Below, piece after piece: positions 44,405-53,647 of a stretch of 64,000 bases of DNA. The DNA is from Solwaraspora sp. WMMD791. Lineage in GTDB: Bacteria; Actinomycetota; Actinomycetes; Mycobacteriales; Micromonosporaceae. The stretch spans positions 6,363,001 to 6,427,000 of the forward strand of contig NZ_CP120737.1 in NCBI RefSeq assembly GCF_029581195.1. Direction: 5' to 3'. Under the pieces are notes generated by a model. That model worked only from the letters and a program-made list of their open reading frames with translations. It did no database searches and had not been told where the DNA came from. The position numbers and the translations under genes were made by a program. Numbering within the stretch: position 1 is the stretch's first letter; each line of letters starts with the position of its first letter.

Positions 44405-45685
44405 ATGGAACGGCGTTGGACCCCTTGGGTGCGGACGGCGGCCGTCGGGGCCGCCGGCGCGCTCCTGCTCGCCGGCTGCAGTGGTGAACCCGGTGGTGGC
44501 GGCGACGACGGCAAGACCACCCTGACCATCGCGTTCTGGGGCGACTTCGGCCTGGGCGACCTCAAGGCCCAGTACGAAGCCGACAACCCGAACGTCCGGA
44601 TCAACCTCAACGCGGGCGAGTACAACGCCCAGCACGAGGACCTGCAGAAGAAGCTGATCGCCGGCTCCGGTGCCGCCGACATCGCCGCCATCGACGAGGG
44701 CTTCGTCGTGCAGTTCCGTGAGCAGGCCGACAAGTTCGTCAACCTGCTGGACAAGGGTGCGGGCCAGTACGAGGACCGCTACCTCGAGTGGAAGTGGCGC
44801 CAGACGCTCTCCGTCGATGGATCCACCCAGATCGGCCTCGGCACCGACGTCGGCGGGCTGGCCATGTGCTACCGCACCGACCTGTTCGAGGCCGCCGGCC
44901 TGCCCACCGACCGCGAGCAGGTCTCCGCGCTCTGGCCGGACTGGGATTCCTTCATCGCCACCGGCGAGGACTACGTCGCCGCCAGCGGCAAGAAGTTCGT
45001 CGACTCGGCCACCAACATCTTCAACCCGGTGCTCGGCCAGCAGCCGGTCGGACTCTTCGACACCAGCGACAACCTGGCCATGGAGGGCGGCCCGAAGGTC
45101 GCCTTCGACACCGCCGCCGCCGTCGTCGCCGCCGGGCTCTCCGCCAACCTCGCGGCCTTCTCCCCGGAGTGGAACAACGGCTTCGTCAACGGCGACTTCG
45201 CCGTACTGGCCTGCCCGGCCTGGATGATGGGGCACATCCAGAACACCGCGCCGGACACCGCCGGCAAATGGGACGTCGCCGCCATCCCCGGCGGTGGTGG
45301 CAACTGGGGCGGCTCGTTCCTGACCATTCCGGCGCAGGGCAAGAACGTCGACGAGGCGTACAAGTTCCTCGAGTGGCTGATCCAGCCGGAGCAGCAGATC
45401 GAGATCTTCAAGAAGGTCGGCAACCTGCCGTCGCAGCCGGCGCTCTACGAGGACCCGGCGATCGTCGAGTTCTCCAACCCGTTCTTCAGCGACGCCCCGG
45501 TCGGCCAGATCTTCTCCGACACCGCAGCGAACCTCACCCCGCAGTACCTCGGCCGCAAGAACGGCCCGGTCCGGGTCGCGGTGGAAAACGTACTCAACCG
45601 CCTGCAGAGCGGTGACCTCGAAGGCAAGCCCGCCGAGGCATGGACCGAAGCCCTCGCAGAAGCCGAGAAGGCGGCCAACGCGTAA
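44405..45685 (+). CDS. Carbohydrate ABC transporter substrate-binding lipoprotein
   Basis: 426 residues from the ATG at 44405 with GGAGG upstream. The signal peptide ends in LLLAGC, a lipobox. The mature protein is a family-1 sugar-binding protein: TLTIAFWGDFGLGDLKAQYEADNP, GLAMCYRTDLFEAAGLPTD and FKKVGNLPSQPALYEDP. It captures the oligosaccharide outside the cell. Downstream genes (mannosidase, mannanase) suggest manno-oligosaccharides. It heads the operon, so it should be the most expressed member. Confidence 0.9.
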   Translation: MERRWTPWVRTAAVGAAGALLLAGCSGEPGGGGDDGKTTLTIAFWGDFGLGDLKAQYEADNPNVRINLNAGEYNAQHEDLQKKLIAGSGAADIAAIDEGFVVQFREQADKFVNLLDKGAGQYEDRYLEWKWRQTLSVDGSTQIGLGTDVGGLAMCYRTDLFEAAGLPTDREQVSALWPDWDSFIATGEDYVAASGKKFVDSATNIFNPVLGQQPVGLFDTSDNLAMEGGPKVAFDTAAAVVAAGLSANLAAFSPEWNNGFVNGDFAVLACPAWMMGHIQNTAPDTAGKWDVAAIPGGGGNWGGSFLTIPAQGKNVDEAYKFLEWLIQPEQQIEIFKKVGNLPSQPALYEDPAIVEFSNPFFSDAPVGQIFSDTAANLTPQYLGRKNGPVRVAVENVLNRLQSGDLEGKPAEAWTEALAEAEKAANA

Positions 45686-45797
45686 CCACATCGCGGGCCG
45701 CGTACCGCGTGGCCGGGGTGGGCGACGTCCGGACCGGACGCACCGTCCACCCCCCGCCACATGGCCGGCCGCCGCACGGCTACCCCTGGAGGCAACC

Positions 45798-46811
45798 ATG
45801 TCCGCAACGCGCGCCGCACCGCCGTCGCCGCGCAACCGCGCCGGGGCGCACACCCGTGCGGCCGACCCCGATCCGCGGGCCAATCCGACCTGGCGCAACC
45901 GCATGCACCGCTTCGACATGCGGTACATGCCCTACATCCTGATCTCCCCGTTCTTCCTTCTCTTCGTCGTCTTCGGGCTCTTCCCGATCATCTTCAACGG
46001 CGTGGTGGCGCTGCGGCACTGGCGACTCGACAACGCCGAGCTGACCGGCTGGGCCGGACTGGCGAACTTCGAGCGGCTGCTCGGCGACGACCGGTTCTGG
46101 AACGCGCTGTACAACACGTTCGGCATCTTCATCCTCTCCACCGTGCCGCAGCTGTTCCTGGCCCTGATCATCGCGTCGTTGCTGAACCGCAAACTGCGCG
46201 CCCAGACCTGGTTCCGGGTCGGCATCCTGCTGCCGTACATCACCCCGATCACCGCGTCGACCCTGCTGTTCGCGGTCTTCTTCGCCCGTGACTTCGGCAT
46301 CGCCAACTGGGCGTTGGACGTGCTCGGACTGCGCGGCGAGGCGCCGATCGACTGGCGCTCCACCAAGACCGCCTCCTGGGTCGCGATCGCCACGATGGTC
46401 AACTGGAAGTGGATCGGCTACAACGCGCTGATCTACCTGGCCGCGATGCAGTCGATCCCCCGCGACATCTACGAGGCCGCGGCCGTCGACGGAGCCGGCC
46501 CGTGGCGTCAGCTCTGGCAGATCACCGTACCGATGATCCGGCCGGTGGTGGTCTTCACCGTGATCCTGTCGACCATCGGCGGTCTGCAGCTGTTCACCGA
46601 GCCGATGCTGTTCGAGCAGAACTCGCAGGCGGCCACCGGCGGATCCAACGGCCAGTTCCAGACCATCGCCCAGCTGATCTACAAGGTCGGCTGGAAGGAC
46701 CTCAACCTCGGGTACGCCGCCGCGATGTCCTGGGCGCTGTTCCTGATCATCGTGATCATCGCGGTCGTCAACGCGCTGGTCGCCAACCGCCTGGGAGGGG
46801 GTCGCAAGTGA
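45798..46811 (+). CDS. Carbohydrate ABC transporter permease 1 (MalF-like)
   Basis: 337 residues from the ATG at 45798 with GGAGG at 6 nt. About six membrane helices follow a cytoplasmic N-terminus. The EAA loop is IYEAAAVDGAGPWRQLWQITVPMI, which docks with the ATPase. PYILISPFFLLFVVFGLFPIIF is typical of CUT1 MalF-type subunits. The end overlaps permease 2 by 4 nt. No ATPase gene is in the operon, so an MsiK-like shared ATPase is likely. Confidence 0.92.
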   Translation: MSATRAAPPSPRNRAGAHTRAADPDPRANPTWRNRMHRFDMRYMPYILISPFFLLFVVFGLFPIIFNGVVALRHWRLDNAELTGWAGLANFERLLGDDRFWNALYNTFGIFILSTVPQLFLALIIASLLNRKLRAQTWFRVGILLPYITPITASTLLFAVFFARDFGIANWALDVLGLRGEAPIDWRSTKTASWVAIATMVNWKWIGYNALIYLAAMQSIPRDIYEAAAVDGAGPWRQLWQITVPMIRPVVVFTVILSTIGGLQLFTEPMLFEQNSQAATGGSNGQFQTIAQLIYKVGWKDLNLGYAAAMSWALFLIIVIIAVVNALVANRLGGGRK

Positions 46812-47746
46812 GCGTCGACACCGCACCCCGCCCACCCGCCGAACGCACCGGTGCCACCGGCGGCGGCAAACCGCCGAACCGGCGGCGGCGCAACGCCGCG
46901 TTGATGGGCCGGGCCCCGGCCAGTACGCCGGGCAGCTTCTGGAACTACCTGTTCCTCAGCCTGGTCATCCTCTTCTCGGCGTTCCCGCTCTACTGGATGC
47001 TGGTCATCGCCACCGGCACCGACGCCGACCTGGCGAAGATCCCACCGCAGATGCTGCCCGGCGGGCAGCTGCTCACCAACCTCAACGAGGTCTTCACCCT
47101 CGAGGACGTCTACTTCGCCCAGTCGTTGGTGAACAGCTTCATCGTCTCGTCGGTCGTGACGTTCTCGGTGCTGTTCTTCTGCTCCCTGGCCGGCTTCGCC
47201 TTCGCCAAGCTGCGCTTCAAGGGCCGCAACGTGCTGATGGTGATCGTGGTGCTCACCCTGACCGTGCCCAACCAGCTCGGCGTGGTCGCGCTCTACATCC
47301 TGATGGGCGAGCTCGGCTGGAACGGTCAGCTGATCGCGGTCATCGTGCCCGGCCTGGTCACCGCGTTCGGTGTGTTCTACATGCGGCAGTTCATCCTCGA
47401 AGCCGTGCCGGACGAGCTGATCGAAGCCGGCCGCATCGACGGTGCCACCACGATGCGGATCTACTGGAGCGTGGTGCTGCCCGCGGTACGCCCGGCGATG
47501 GCCGTCCTCGGCCTGCTCACCTTCGTGGCCACCTGGAACGACTTCCAGTGGCCGCTGATCACCCTCGGCGGCACCTACTACCCGACGTCGATGGTGGCCC
47601 TGTCCGACCTGGCCAGCGGCAACTACGTGCTGTACCGGCGGGTGCTCGCCGGTGCGTTCGTCGCGACCATCCCGCTGCTGATCATGCTCTTCATCGGCGG
47701 TCGCCAGATCGTCCGGGGAATCATGGAAGGCGCAGTCAAGAACTGA
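46808..47746 (+). CDS. Carbohydrate ABC transporter permease 2 (MalG-like)
   Basis: 312 residues from a GTG at 46808, overlapping permease 1. Six membrane helices; the EAA loop is LIEAGRIDGATTMRIYWSVVLP. TFVATWNDFQWPLITLGGTYYPT is characteristic of MalG-type subunits. It forms the transmembrane channel with permease 1. A perfect 15-bp hairpin follows 14 bp after its stop. Confidence 0.92.
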   Translation: MSVDTAPRPPAERTGATGGGKPPNRRRRNAALMGRAPASTPGSFWNYLFLSLVILFSAFPLYWMLVIATGTDADLAKIPPQMLPGGQLLTNLNEVFTLEDVYFAQSLVNSFIVSSVVTFSVLFFCSLAGFAFAKLRFKGRNVLMVIVVLTLTVPNQLGVVALYILMGELGWNGQLIAVIVPGLVTAFGVFYMRQFILEAVPDELIEAGRIDGATTMRIYWSVVLPAVRPAMAVLGLLTFVATWNDFQWPLITLGGTYYPTSMVALSDLASGNYVLYRRVLAGAFVATIPLLIMLFIGGRQIVRGIMEGAVKN

Positions 47747-47760
47747 CCCGGTGCCGACGT

Positions 47761-47798
47761 GGGGGTGTGGACGGCCGTGGCCCGCCGTCCACACCCCC
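47761..47798 (+). other. Strong hairpin inside the mannan operon
   Basis: GGGGGTGTGGACGGC (47761-47775) pairs perfectly with 47784-47798; the loop is 8 nt. It lies between the permeases and the mannosidase gene on the same strand. It may partly terminate or stabilise the upstream message, so transport proteins exceed enzymes. Confidence 0.7.
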
Positions 47799-47853
47799 CG
47801 CTGCGGCGACCGCGGCACCCGACCCGGCACATCGAGCACGAGCGAGGAACCAG

Positions 47854-50394
47854 ATGAACACCGTACGACCGCTCCACGAGGGCTGGACCGTGCGACCCGC
47901 TGACGGGTTCGACGTACCCGACGGCATCGCTGACCGGCCCGTCGGCGCGACCGTACCCGGCTGCGTCCACACCGATCTGCTCGCCGCCGGACTCATCCCC
48001 GACCCGTACCTCGACGACAACGAGACCCGGCTGAGCTGGATCGGCCGGACCGACTGGATCTACGAGACCACCTTCGACTGGGCGGACCCGGACGACGCCC
48101 GGGTCGACCTGGTCTGTGCCGGCCTGGACACCGTCGCCACGCTCACCCTCAACGGCGTCGAGGTCGGCCGCACCGCGAACATGCACCGTGGCTACCGGTT
48201 CGACGCCCGGACGGCCCTGCACACCGGGCGCAACACCCTGCAGGTGCGGTTCGACTCCGCGTACCGGCACGCCGAGGCGGTACGGGACCAGCTCGGCGAG
48301 CTGCCCAACGCGTACCCGGAGCCGTTCAACTTCATCCGCAAGATGGCCTGCAACTTCGGCTGGGACTGGGGCCCGAACCTGGTGACCGCCGGCATCTGGC
48401 AGGAGATCGGCCTGCACACCTGGACCGACGCCCGGTTGGCCACCGTCCGGCCGCTGGTCACCGTGGACCACACCGCCGGTGCCGCCACCGGCCGGGTCGA
48501 GGTGCACGTCGACGTCGACCGCGCCGACGACCACGACGGGCCGCTCACCGTGGTCGCCGCCGTCGCCGGCGTCCGCGCCGAGGCGGTCGTCCCCGCCGGG
48601 CAGCGCGCTGCCGTCGTGACCCTCACCGTTGCCGACCCCGCGCTGTGGTGGCCCCGGGGGTACGGCGAACCCGCCCGCCACACCCTCGACGTCACCCTGC
48701 ACCGGGCCGACGGTGCCAGACTCGACACCTGGGCGCGGCGGATCGGGTTCCGGTCGGTCCGCCTGGATACCAGCGCCGACCGCGACGGCACCGCCTTCAC
48801 CCTGGTCGTCAACGAGGTGCCGGTCTTCGTCCGGGGCGTCAACTGGATCCCCGACGACGCGTTCCCGACCCGGGTCGACCGGGCCCGCTACGCCCACCGG
48901 CTCGGTCAGGCGGCCGACGCCGGCGTCAACTTCCTGCGAATCTGGGGCGGCGGGCGCTACGAGTCGGAGGACTTCTACGATCTCGCCGACGAGCGGGGGC
49001 TGCTGGTCGGGCAGGACTTCCTGTTCGCCTGCGCCGCGTACCCCGAGGAGGAGCCGCTGGCCGGCGAGGTCGACGCCGAGGCCCGCTACCAGGTCGCCCG
49101 GCTCACCCCGCACCCCAGCCTGGTGCTGTGGACCGGCAACAACGAGAACATCTGGGGCTGGCACGACTGGGGCTGGCAGGAGGTCCTCGACGGCCGGACC
49201 TGGGGGCTCGGCTACTACCTCGACGTGCTGCCCGGCATCGTCGCCGAGCTGGACCCGACCCGCCCGTACTGGCCGGGCAGCCCGTACTCGGGCCGCGACG
49301 ACCTGCACCCCAACGACCCGGCGCACGGCACCATGCACATCTGGGACGTGTGGAACACCGACGACTACCTGAAGTACCGGCAGTACGTGCCCCGGTTCCT
49401 CGCCGAGTTCGGCTACCAGGGTCCACCGGCGTACGCCACGCTGCGCCGCGCGATCAGCGACGATCCGCTCGCTCCCGACTCGCCCGGCATGGCCCACCAC
49501 CAGAAGGCGACCGACGGCGACCTGAAACTGCAACGTGGCCTGGACGCACACCTGCCCGCCCCGCGTGACTTCGACGACTGGCACTACCTGACCCAGCTCA
49601 ACCAGGCCCGCGCGATCGCCGTCGGTGTGGCGCACTTCCGGTCCCACCGGGGCGTCTGCATGGGCACCATCCTGTGGCAGCTCAACGACTGCTGGCCGGT
49701 CACCTCGTGGGCAGCGATCGACGGCGACGGACGCCGCAAACCCCTGTGGTACGCGCTGCGCCACAGCTACGCCGACCGGCTGCTCACCATCGAACCGCGC
49801 GACGACGGACTAGCCCTGGTCGCGGTCAACGACACCGGTACGCAGTGGCGGCCGACCGTCGACGTCACCCGGCTCACCCTGGCCGGCGAACCACTGGCCA
49901 AGGTCGGACACGAGCTGACGGTGCCGGCGCACGCGGCGGTCACCGTACCGCTGGACACCGGGCTGGCCGCCAGCGGCGACCCGCGCCGCGAACTGCTGCT
50001 CGCCGCCGCCGGCGACCAGCGGGCCTGGTGGTTCTTCGCCGAGGACCGGGAGGTCGACTACCCGGCGGCCGGGTACGACGCGACGGTCGAGCCGACCGAC
50101 GGCGGGCTGCGGGTGACCGTCACCGCCCGGACGATCCTGCGCGACCTGACCCTGTACGCGGACCGGCTCGACCCGGCGGCCGAGGTGGACCAGGCGATGG
50201 TCACGCTGCTGCCCGGCGAGTCGGCCCGGTTCGTGGTCCGTACCGGCGTCGACCTGGACCCGACGGCGCTGACCCGCCGCCCGGTGCTGCGCTGCGTCAA
50301 CGACATCACGGCCGGCTCCGACATCGCGGCGGGCTCCGGCGTCGCGGCGGGCTCCGACATCGCGGCCGGCTCCGGCGCGGCGGTCGACGCGTGA
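47854..50394 (+). CDS. GH2 beta-mannosidase
   Basis: 846 residues from the ATG at 47854. The layout is that of GH2 mannosidases: sugar-binding jelly-roll domain (about 1-170), Ig-like domain, and (beta/alpha)8 barrel. Acid/base Glu431 is in WTGNNEN and nucleophile Glu518 in FLAEFGYQG. FIRKMACNFGWDWGPN and VFVRGVNWIPDDAFPTRV are also typical. No signal peptide, so it splits imported manno-oligosaccharides in the cytoplasm. The last 18 residues are a repeat (SDIAAGSG/VAAG). The stop overlaps the kinase gene by 4 nt. Confidence 0.93.
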   Translation: MNTVRPLHEGWTVRPADGFDVPDGIADRPVGATVPGCVHTDLLAAGLIPDPYLDDNETRLSWIGRTDWIYETTFDWADPDDARVDLVCAGLDTVATLTLNGVEVGRTANMHRGYRFDARTALHTGRNTLQVRFDSAYRHAEAVRDQLGELPNAYPEPFNFIRKMACNFGWDWGPNLVTAGIWQEIGLHTWTDARLATVRPLVTVDHTAGAATGRVEVHVDVDRADDHDGPLTVVAAVAGVRAEAVVPAGQRAAVVTLTVADPALWWPRGYGEPARHTLDVTLHRADGARLDTWARRIGFRSVRLDTSADRDGTAFTLVVNEVPVFVRGVNWIPDDAFPTRVDRARYAHRLGQAADAGVNFLRIWGGGRYESEDFYDLADERGLLVGQDFLFACAAYPEEEPLAGEVDAEARYQVARLTPHPSLVLWTGNNENIWGWHDWGWQEVLDGRTWGLGYYLDVLPGIVAELDPTRPYWPGSPYSGRDDLHPNDPAHGTMHIWDVWNTDDYLKYRQYVPRFLAEFGYQGPPAYATLRRAISDDPLAPDSPGMAHHQKATDGDLKLQRGLDAHLPAPRDFDDWHYLTQLNQARAIAVGVAHFRSHRGVCMGTILWQLNDCWPVTSWAAIDGDGRRKPLWYALRHSYADRLLTIEPRDDGLALVAVNDTGTQWRPTVDVTRLTLAGEPLAKVGHELTVPAHAAVTVPLDTGLAASGDPRRELLLAAAGDQRAWWFFAEDREVDYPAAGYDATVEPTDGGLRVTVTARTILRDLTLYADRLDPAAEVDQAMVTLLPGESARFVVRTGVDLDPTALTRRPVLRCVNDITAGSDIAAGSGVAAGSDIAAGSGAAVDA
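50311..50376. repeat. Low-complexity tandem repeat at the 3' end of the mannosidase gene
   Basis: GACATCGCGG(C)GGCTCCGGC-type units repeat here and encode the AGSDIAAGSG tail; boundaries are approximate. Confidence 0.65.
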
Positions 50395-51323
50395 GCGGCG
50401 GCGCCGTACTGGCGGTCGACGTCGGCGGCACCAAACTGGCCGCCGCCGTCGTCGAACCCGACGGCCGCATCGCCGTCCGTGGCGCCGTGCCGACCCCGGC
50501 CGGCGCGGACGCCGCGACCGTCACCGCCGCCCTGCACCGGGTGGTCCACCAGGTCGTCGACGGCCGGGACCCGGCCACACTGGCCGGGCTGGGGGTCGGC
50601 TCGGCCGGCCCGCTCGACCCGGCGGCCGGCACGGTCAGCCCGGTCAACATCGTCGCCTGGCGCGACTTCGGCATCCTCGACTCGCTGCGGTCGGTGCTGC
50701 CCGGCCGCCCGGCGGTGCTCGCCGGTGACGGGCACTGCATGGCCCTCGGCGAACACTGGCGCGGCGGCTACCCCGGTCGGGCCCTGCTCGGCATGGTCGT
50801 CTCCACCGGCGTCGGCGGCGGACTGGTCATCGACGGCCGGATCCACCCGGGCAGCAGCGGCAACGCCGGCCACATCGGACACATCGTCGTCGACATGACC
50901 GGCCCGCCCTGCCCGTGTGGCGGGCGCGGCTGCGTCGAGGCGATCGCCAGCGGTCCGGCGATGGTCCGGTGGGCCGTCGAGCAGGGCTGGACGCCGGGGC
51001 AGCGCCCGGGCGACGCCCGTACCCTCGCTGCCGACGCGCGGGCCGGCGTACCGGTCGCCGCCGCCGCCTTCACACGCGGCGCGACCGCCCTGGCCGCCGC
51101 GGTGGTCTCCGCCACCGCGCTGATCGACCTCGACGACGTCGTCATCGGCGGCGGGGTCGCCGCCGCCGGTGACGTGCTCTTCGCTCCGCTGCGCGCGGCC
51201 GCCGCGGAGCTGGCGGGCCTCGACTTCGTCCGTCGGGTCCGGATCCACACCAGCAGTCTCGGCAACGACGCAGGACTGCTCGGTGCCGCCGCACTCGCCC
51301 TGGAGGCCGCCGCGCGCCAGTGA
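50391..51323 (+). CDS. ROK-family sugar kinase (probable mannose or glucose kinase)
   Basis: 310 residues from a GTG at 50391, overlapping the mannosidase stop. ATP motif AVDVGGTKLAA, catalytic Asp in LAGDGHCMALGEH, and the zinc motif CPCGGRGCVE are present. The sugar-binding motif reads GNAGHIGH, where many glucokinases have GAAGEIGH. It has no DNA-binding domain, so it is an enzyme. Context suggests it phosphorylates mannose freed by the mannosidase; glucose is the main alternative. Confidence 0.87.
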   Translation: MSGGAVLAVDVGGTKLAAAVVEPDGRIAVRGAVPTPAGADAATVTAALHRVVHQVVDGRDPATLAGLGVGSAGPLDPAAGTVSPVNIVAWRDFGILDSLRSVLPGRPAVLAGDGHCMALGEHWRGGYPGRALLGMVVSTGVGGGLVIDGRIHPGSSGNAGHIGHIVVDMTGPPCPCGGRGCVEAIASGPAMVRWAVEQGWTPGQRPGDARTLAADARAGVPVAAAAFTRGATALAAAVVSATALIDLDDVVIGGGVAAAGDVLFAPLRAAAAELAGLDFVRRVRIHTSSLGNDAGLLGAAALALEAAARQ

Positions 51324-51355
51324 CCTCCACCGCTCCACGGTCAAGGAGACCCCCG

Positions 51356-53377
51356 ATGCGCCCACGCTCCGCCGGCCTGCTGCTGGCCCTGGCCGGACTG
51401 CTGCTCACCGTAGCGGCAGTCCCGGCCCAGGCCGCACCGCCGGCCCATCACCCCGGCCATCCCGGCCATCCCGGTACGCCCGGTACGCCGACCGCCGGAT
51501 TCGTCACCCGGCACGGCGACGACCTCAAACTCGACGGCAGGAAGTTCCGGTTCGCCGGCAGCAACAACTACTACCTGATGTACAAGTCGCCGACGATGGT
51601 CGACGACGTCTTCGACGACGCGAAGTCTGCCGGGTTCACCGTGCTGCGTACCTGGGGATTTCTCGACATCGGCAACGCCGACGGCTCGAACTCGGTCGCC
51701 GGCCCCGCCGACGGCGTCTACTTCCAGTACTTCGACGGCGACCGGCCGGCGTACCACGACGGCCCGGACGGTCTGGAACGCCTCGACCACGTCCTGGCCG
51801 CCGCCCGCGAAGCCGGCATCAAACTGGTGATCCCGCTGACCAACAACTGGCGCGACTTCGGCGGCATGGACCAGTACGTGCGGTGGCGCGGCGGGCAGTA
51901 CCACGACGACTTCTACACCGACCCGGTGATCCGTGGCTGGTACAAAGACTGGATCAGTCACGTGCTCAACCGCACCAACACCATCACCGGGGTCAAGTAC
52001 CGCGACGATCCGACGGTGATGACCTGGGAGTTGGGCAACGAACCCCGCTGCAAGGGCTCCGGGGTGTATCCGGCGTCACCGGACTGCACCACCGAGACGC
52101 TGACCGCGTGGGCCGACGAGATGAGCCGGCACGTCACGGCGAACGCGCCCCGGCAGTTGGTCAGCGTCGGTGACGAGGGCTTCTTCTGTGACGACCCGAC
52201 CAGCGGTGACTGGACCACCAACTGCGGCGAAGGCGTCGACAGCGTCGCGCTGAGCAGGCTGCCGGCGATCGACGTGATCTCGTACCACCTCTACCCGGAC
52301 CACTGGGGCAAGGACGCCGCCTGGGGCAACGAGTGGATCGCCCGGCACGCCAAGGCCGCCAGGAAGGCCGGCAAGCCGGTGATGCTCGGCGAGTTCGGGA
52401 TCCACGACAAGTCGACCCGCAACGTCGTCTACCGGCAGTGGACCGACACCGCGATCGCCGGCGGCACCGCCGGGTTCCTCTACTGGATCCTCTCCGGCGT
52501 GCAGGACGACGGCAGCCTTTACCCGGACTACGACGGATACACCGTCTACTGCCCGAGCCCGGTCTGCACCACGCTGTCGAACGCGGGAGCGGCGGTGCGG
52601 GGCGACAAGCGGCCGTGGCCGCCGGTCGCCGACCACGACACGGCCACCGTCGAGTTCGGCCAGGTCGCGACGCTGCGGCCGGCGGCCAACGACATCGCCC
52701 ACCGGGGTACGGTGCGCGCCGCCACCATCGACCTCGATCCGACGGTACGCGGCCAGCAGCGCCGGGTCGGCGTCGACGGCGGTGAGTTCGCCCTCGGCGA
52801 CGACGGGGTCGTCACCTTCACCCCGGCGGACGGCTTCGCCGGCCGGGCCACCGCCCACTACACGGTGCGCGACCGCGCCTGGCGTACGTCGAACGTCGCC
52901 GACCTGGTGGTGACCGTCAAGCCGGACCCGGCCGGGGTGCAGACGCTGTTCTCGTTCGAGACCGGCACCGACGGGTGGGGGCCGCCGTCGTGGGAGCCGG
53001 GTGTCGGCACCGTGGCGCAGTCGGACGCGTTCGCCACCGACGGGGCGTACGGGTTGCGGGTCGACTCGGTCACCGGCGGCTGGTTCGGCGCGTCGTTCGC
53101 CGAGCCGGTGGACCTGTCCGGCCGGGTCACCCTGAAGTACGACCTGCGTACCGACCCGTCGGTGGGAACCAACGCGGCGATCGCCGTGCAGACCGGGCCG
53201 GGCTACACCTGGTGCCAGTCGACGTTCACCTGGCTGAACCAGGGTTGGACCGGCACCGCCGAGATCGACCTGCTGACCGAGATGTCGTGTGACGCGGCGG
53301 CGCTCGCCGACGTGCGCGAGTTCTACGTCTACGTCAACCCCGGCAGCGTGCACCTGGACAACATCCGGGTCGAGTAG
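51356..53377 (+). CDS. Secreted GH5 endo-beta-1,4-mannanase with C-terminal binding module
   Basis: 673 residues from the ATG at 51356 with AAGGAG at 7 nt. The signal peptide ends near VPAQAA; a PGHPGHPGTPGTP linker follows. The GH5 barrel (about 45-410) has acid/base Glu229 in WELGNEPRC and nucleophile Glu346 in MLGEFGIHD. A cadherin/Ig-like stretch (about 425-525) is followed by a jelly-roll module (about 530-673; FSFETGTDGWGPPSWEPG), probably a mannan-binding CBM. It cuts mannan outside the cell and feeds the importer upstream. A terminator closes the operon. Confidence 0.9.
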   Translation: MRPRSAGLLLALAGLLLTVAAVPAQAAPPAHHPGHPGHPGTPGTPTAGFVTRHGDDLKLDGRKFRFAGSNNYYLMYKSPTMVDDVFDDAKSAGFTVLRTWGFLDIGNADGSNSVAGPADGVYFQYFDGDRPAYHDGPDGLERLDHVLAAAREAGIKLVIPLTNNWRDFGGMDQYVRWRGGQYHDDFYTDPVIRGWYKDWISHVLNRTNTITGVKYRDDPTVMTWELGNEPRCKGSGVYPASPDCTTETLTAWADEMSRHVTANAPRQLVSVGDEGFFCDDPTSGDWTTNCGEGVDSVALSRLPAIDVISYHLYPDHWGKDAAWGNEWIARHAKAARKAGKPVMLGEFGIHDKSTRNVVYRQWTDTAIAGGTAGFLYWILSGVQDDGSLYPDYDGYTVYCPSPVCTTLSNAGAAVRGDKRPWPPVADHDTATVEFGQVATLRPAANDIAHRGTVRAATIDLDPTVRGQQRRVGVDGGEFALGDDGVVTFTPADGFAGRATAHYTVRDRAWRTSNVADLVVTVKPDPAGVQTLFSFETGTDGWGPPSWEPGVGTVAQSDAFATDGAYGLRVDSVTGGWFGASFAEPVDLSGRVTLKYDLRTDPSVGTNAAIAVQTGPGYTWCQSTFTWLNQGWTGTAEIDLLTEMSCDAAALADVREFYVYVNPGSVHLDNIRVE

Positions 53378-53396
53378 TCAGATCGCTCCGAACGCG

Positions 53397-53433
53397 CGAA
53401 CCCTGGCCCCGAACAACTCGGGGCCAGGGTTCG
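53397..53433. terminator. 16-bp perfect hairpin after the mannanase gene
   Basis: CGAACCCTGGCCCCGA (53397-53412), loop ACAAC, perfect complement 53418-53433. It separates the mannanase gene from the convergent DUF397 gene. Confidence 0.88.
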
Positions 53434-53461
53434 TCACGTCGGTCGCTTGCTGATCGGTGGG

Positions 53462-53647
53462 TCAGCGCAGCGTGGCTGCTCCGGTGACGAAGGAGCGCCA
53501 GGCAGTCGGGTCGAAGGTCAGCGCCGGTCCGGTCTGGTCCTTGCTGTCCCGGACCAGGACGCGACCGGGGAGGTTGTCCGCCACCTCGACGCAGTCGCTT
53601 CCGTTGCTGTTGCTGCGGCTGGACTTGCGCCACATCGGCTCGGTCAT
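53462..53647 (-). CDS. DUF397 small protein (pair 2)
   Basis: 61 residues from the ATG at 53647. Its core WRKSSRSNSNGSDCVEVADN followed by LPGRVLVRDSKD is nearly the same as that of the DUF397 protein at 31127, differing mainly at the ends. The start overlaps the XRE stop by 4 nt (ATGA). As with pair 1, it should work with its XRE partner. Confidence 0.9.
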   Translation of the reverse strand: MTEPMWRKSSRSNSNGSDCVEVADNLPGRVLVRDSKDQTGPALTFDPTAWRSFVTGAATLR

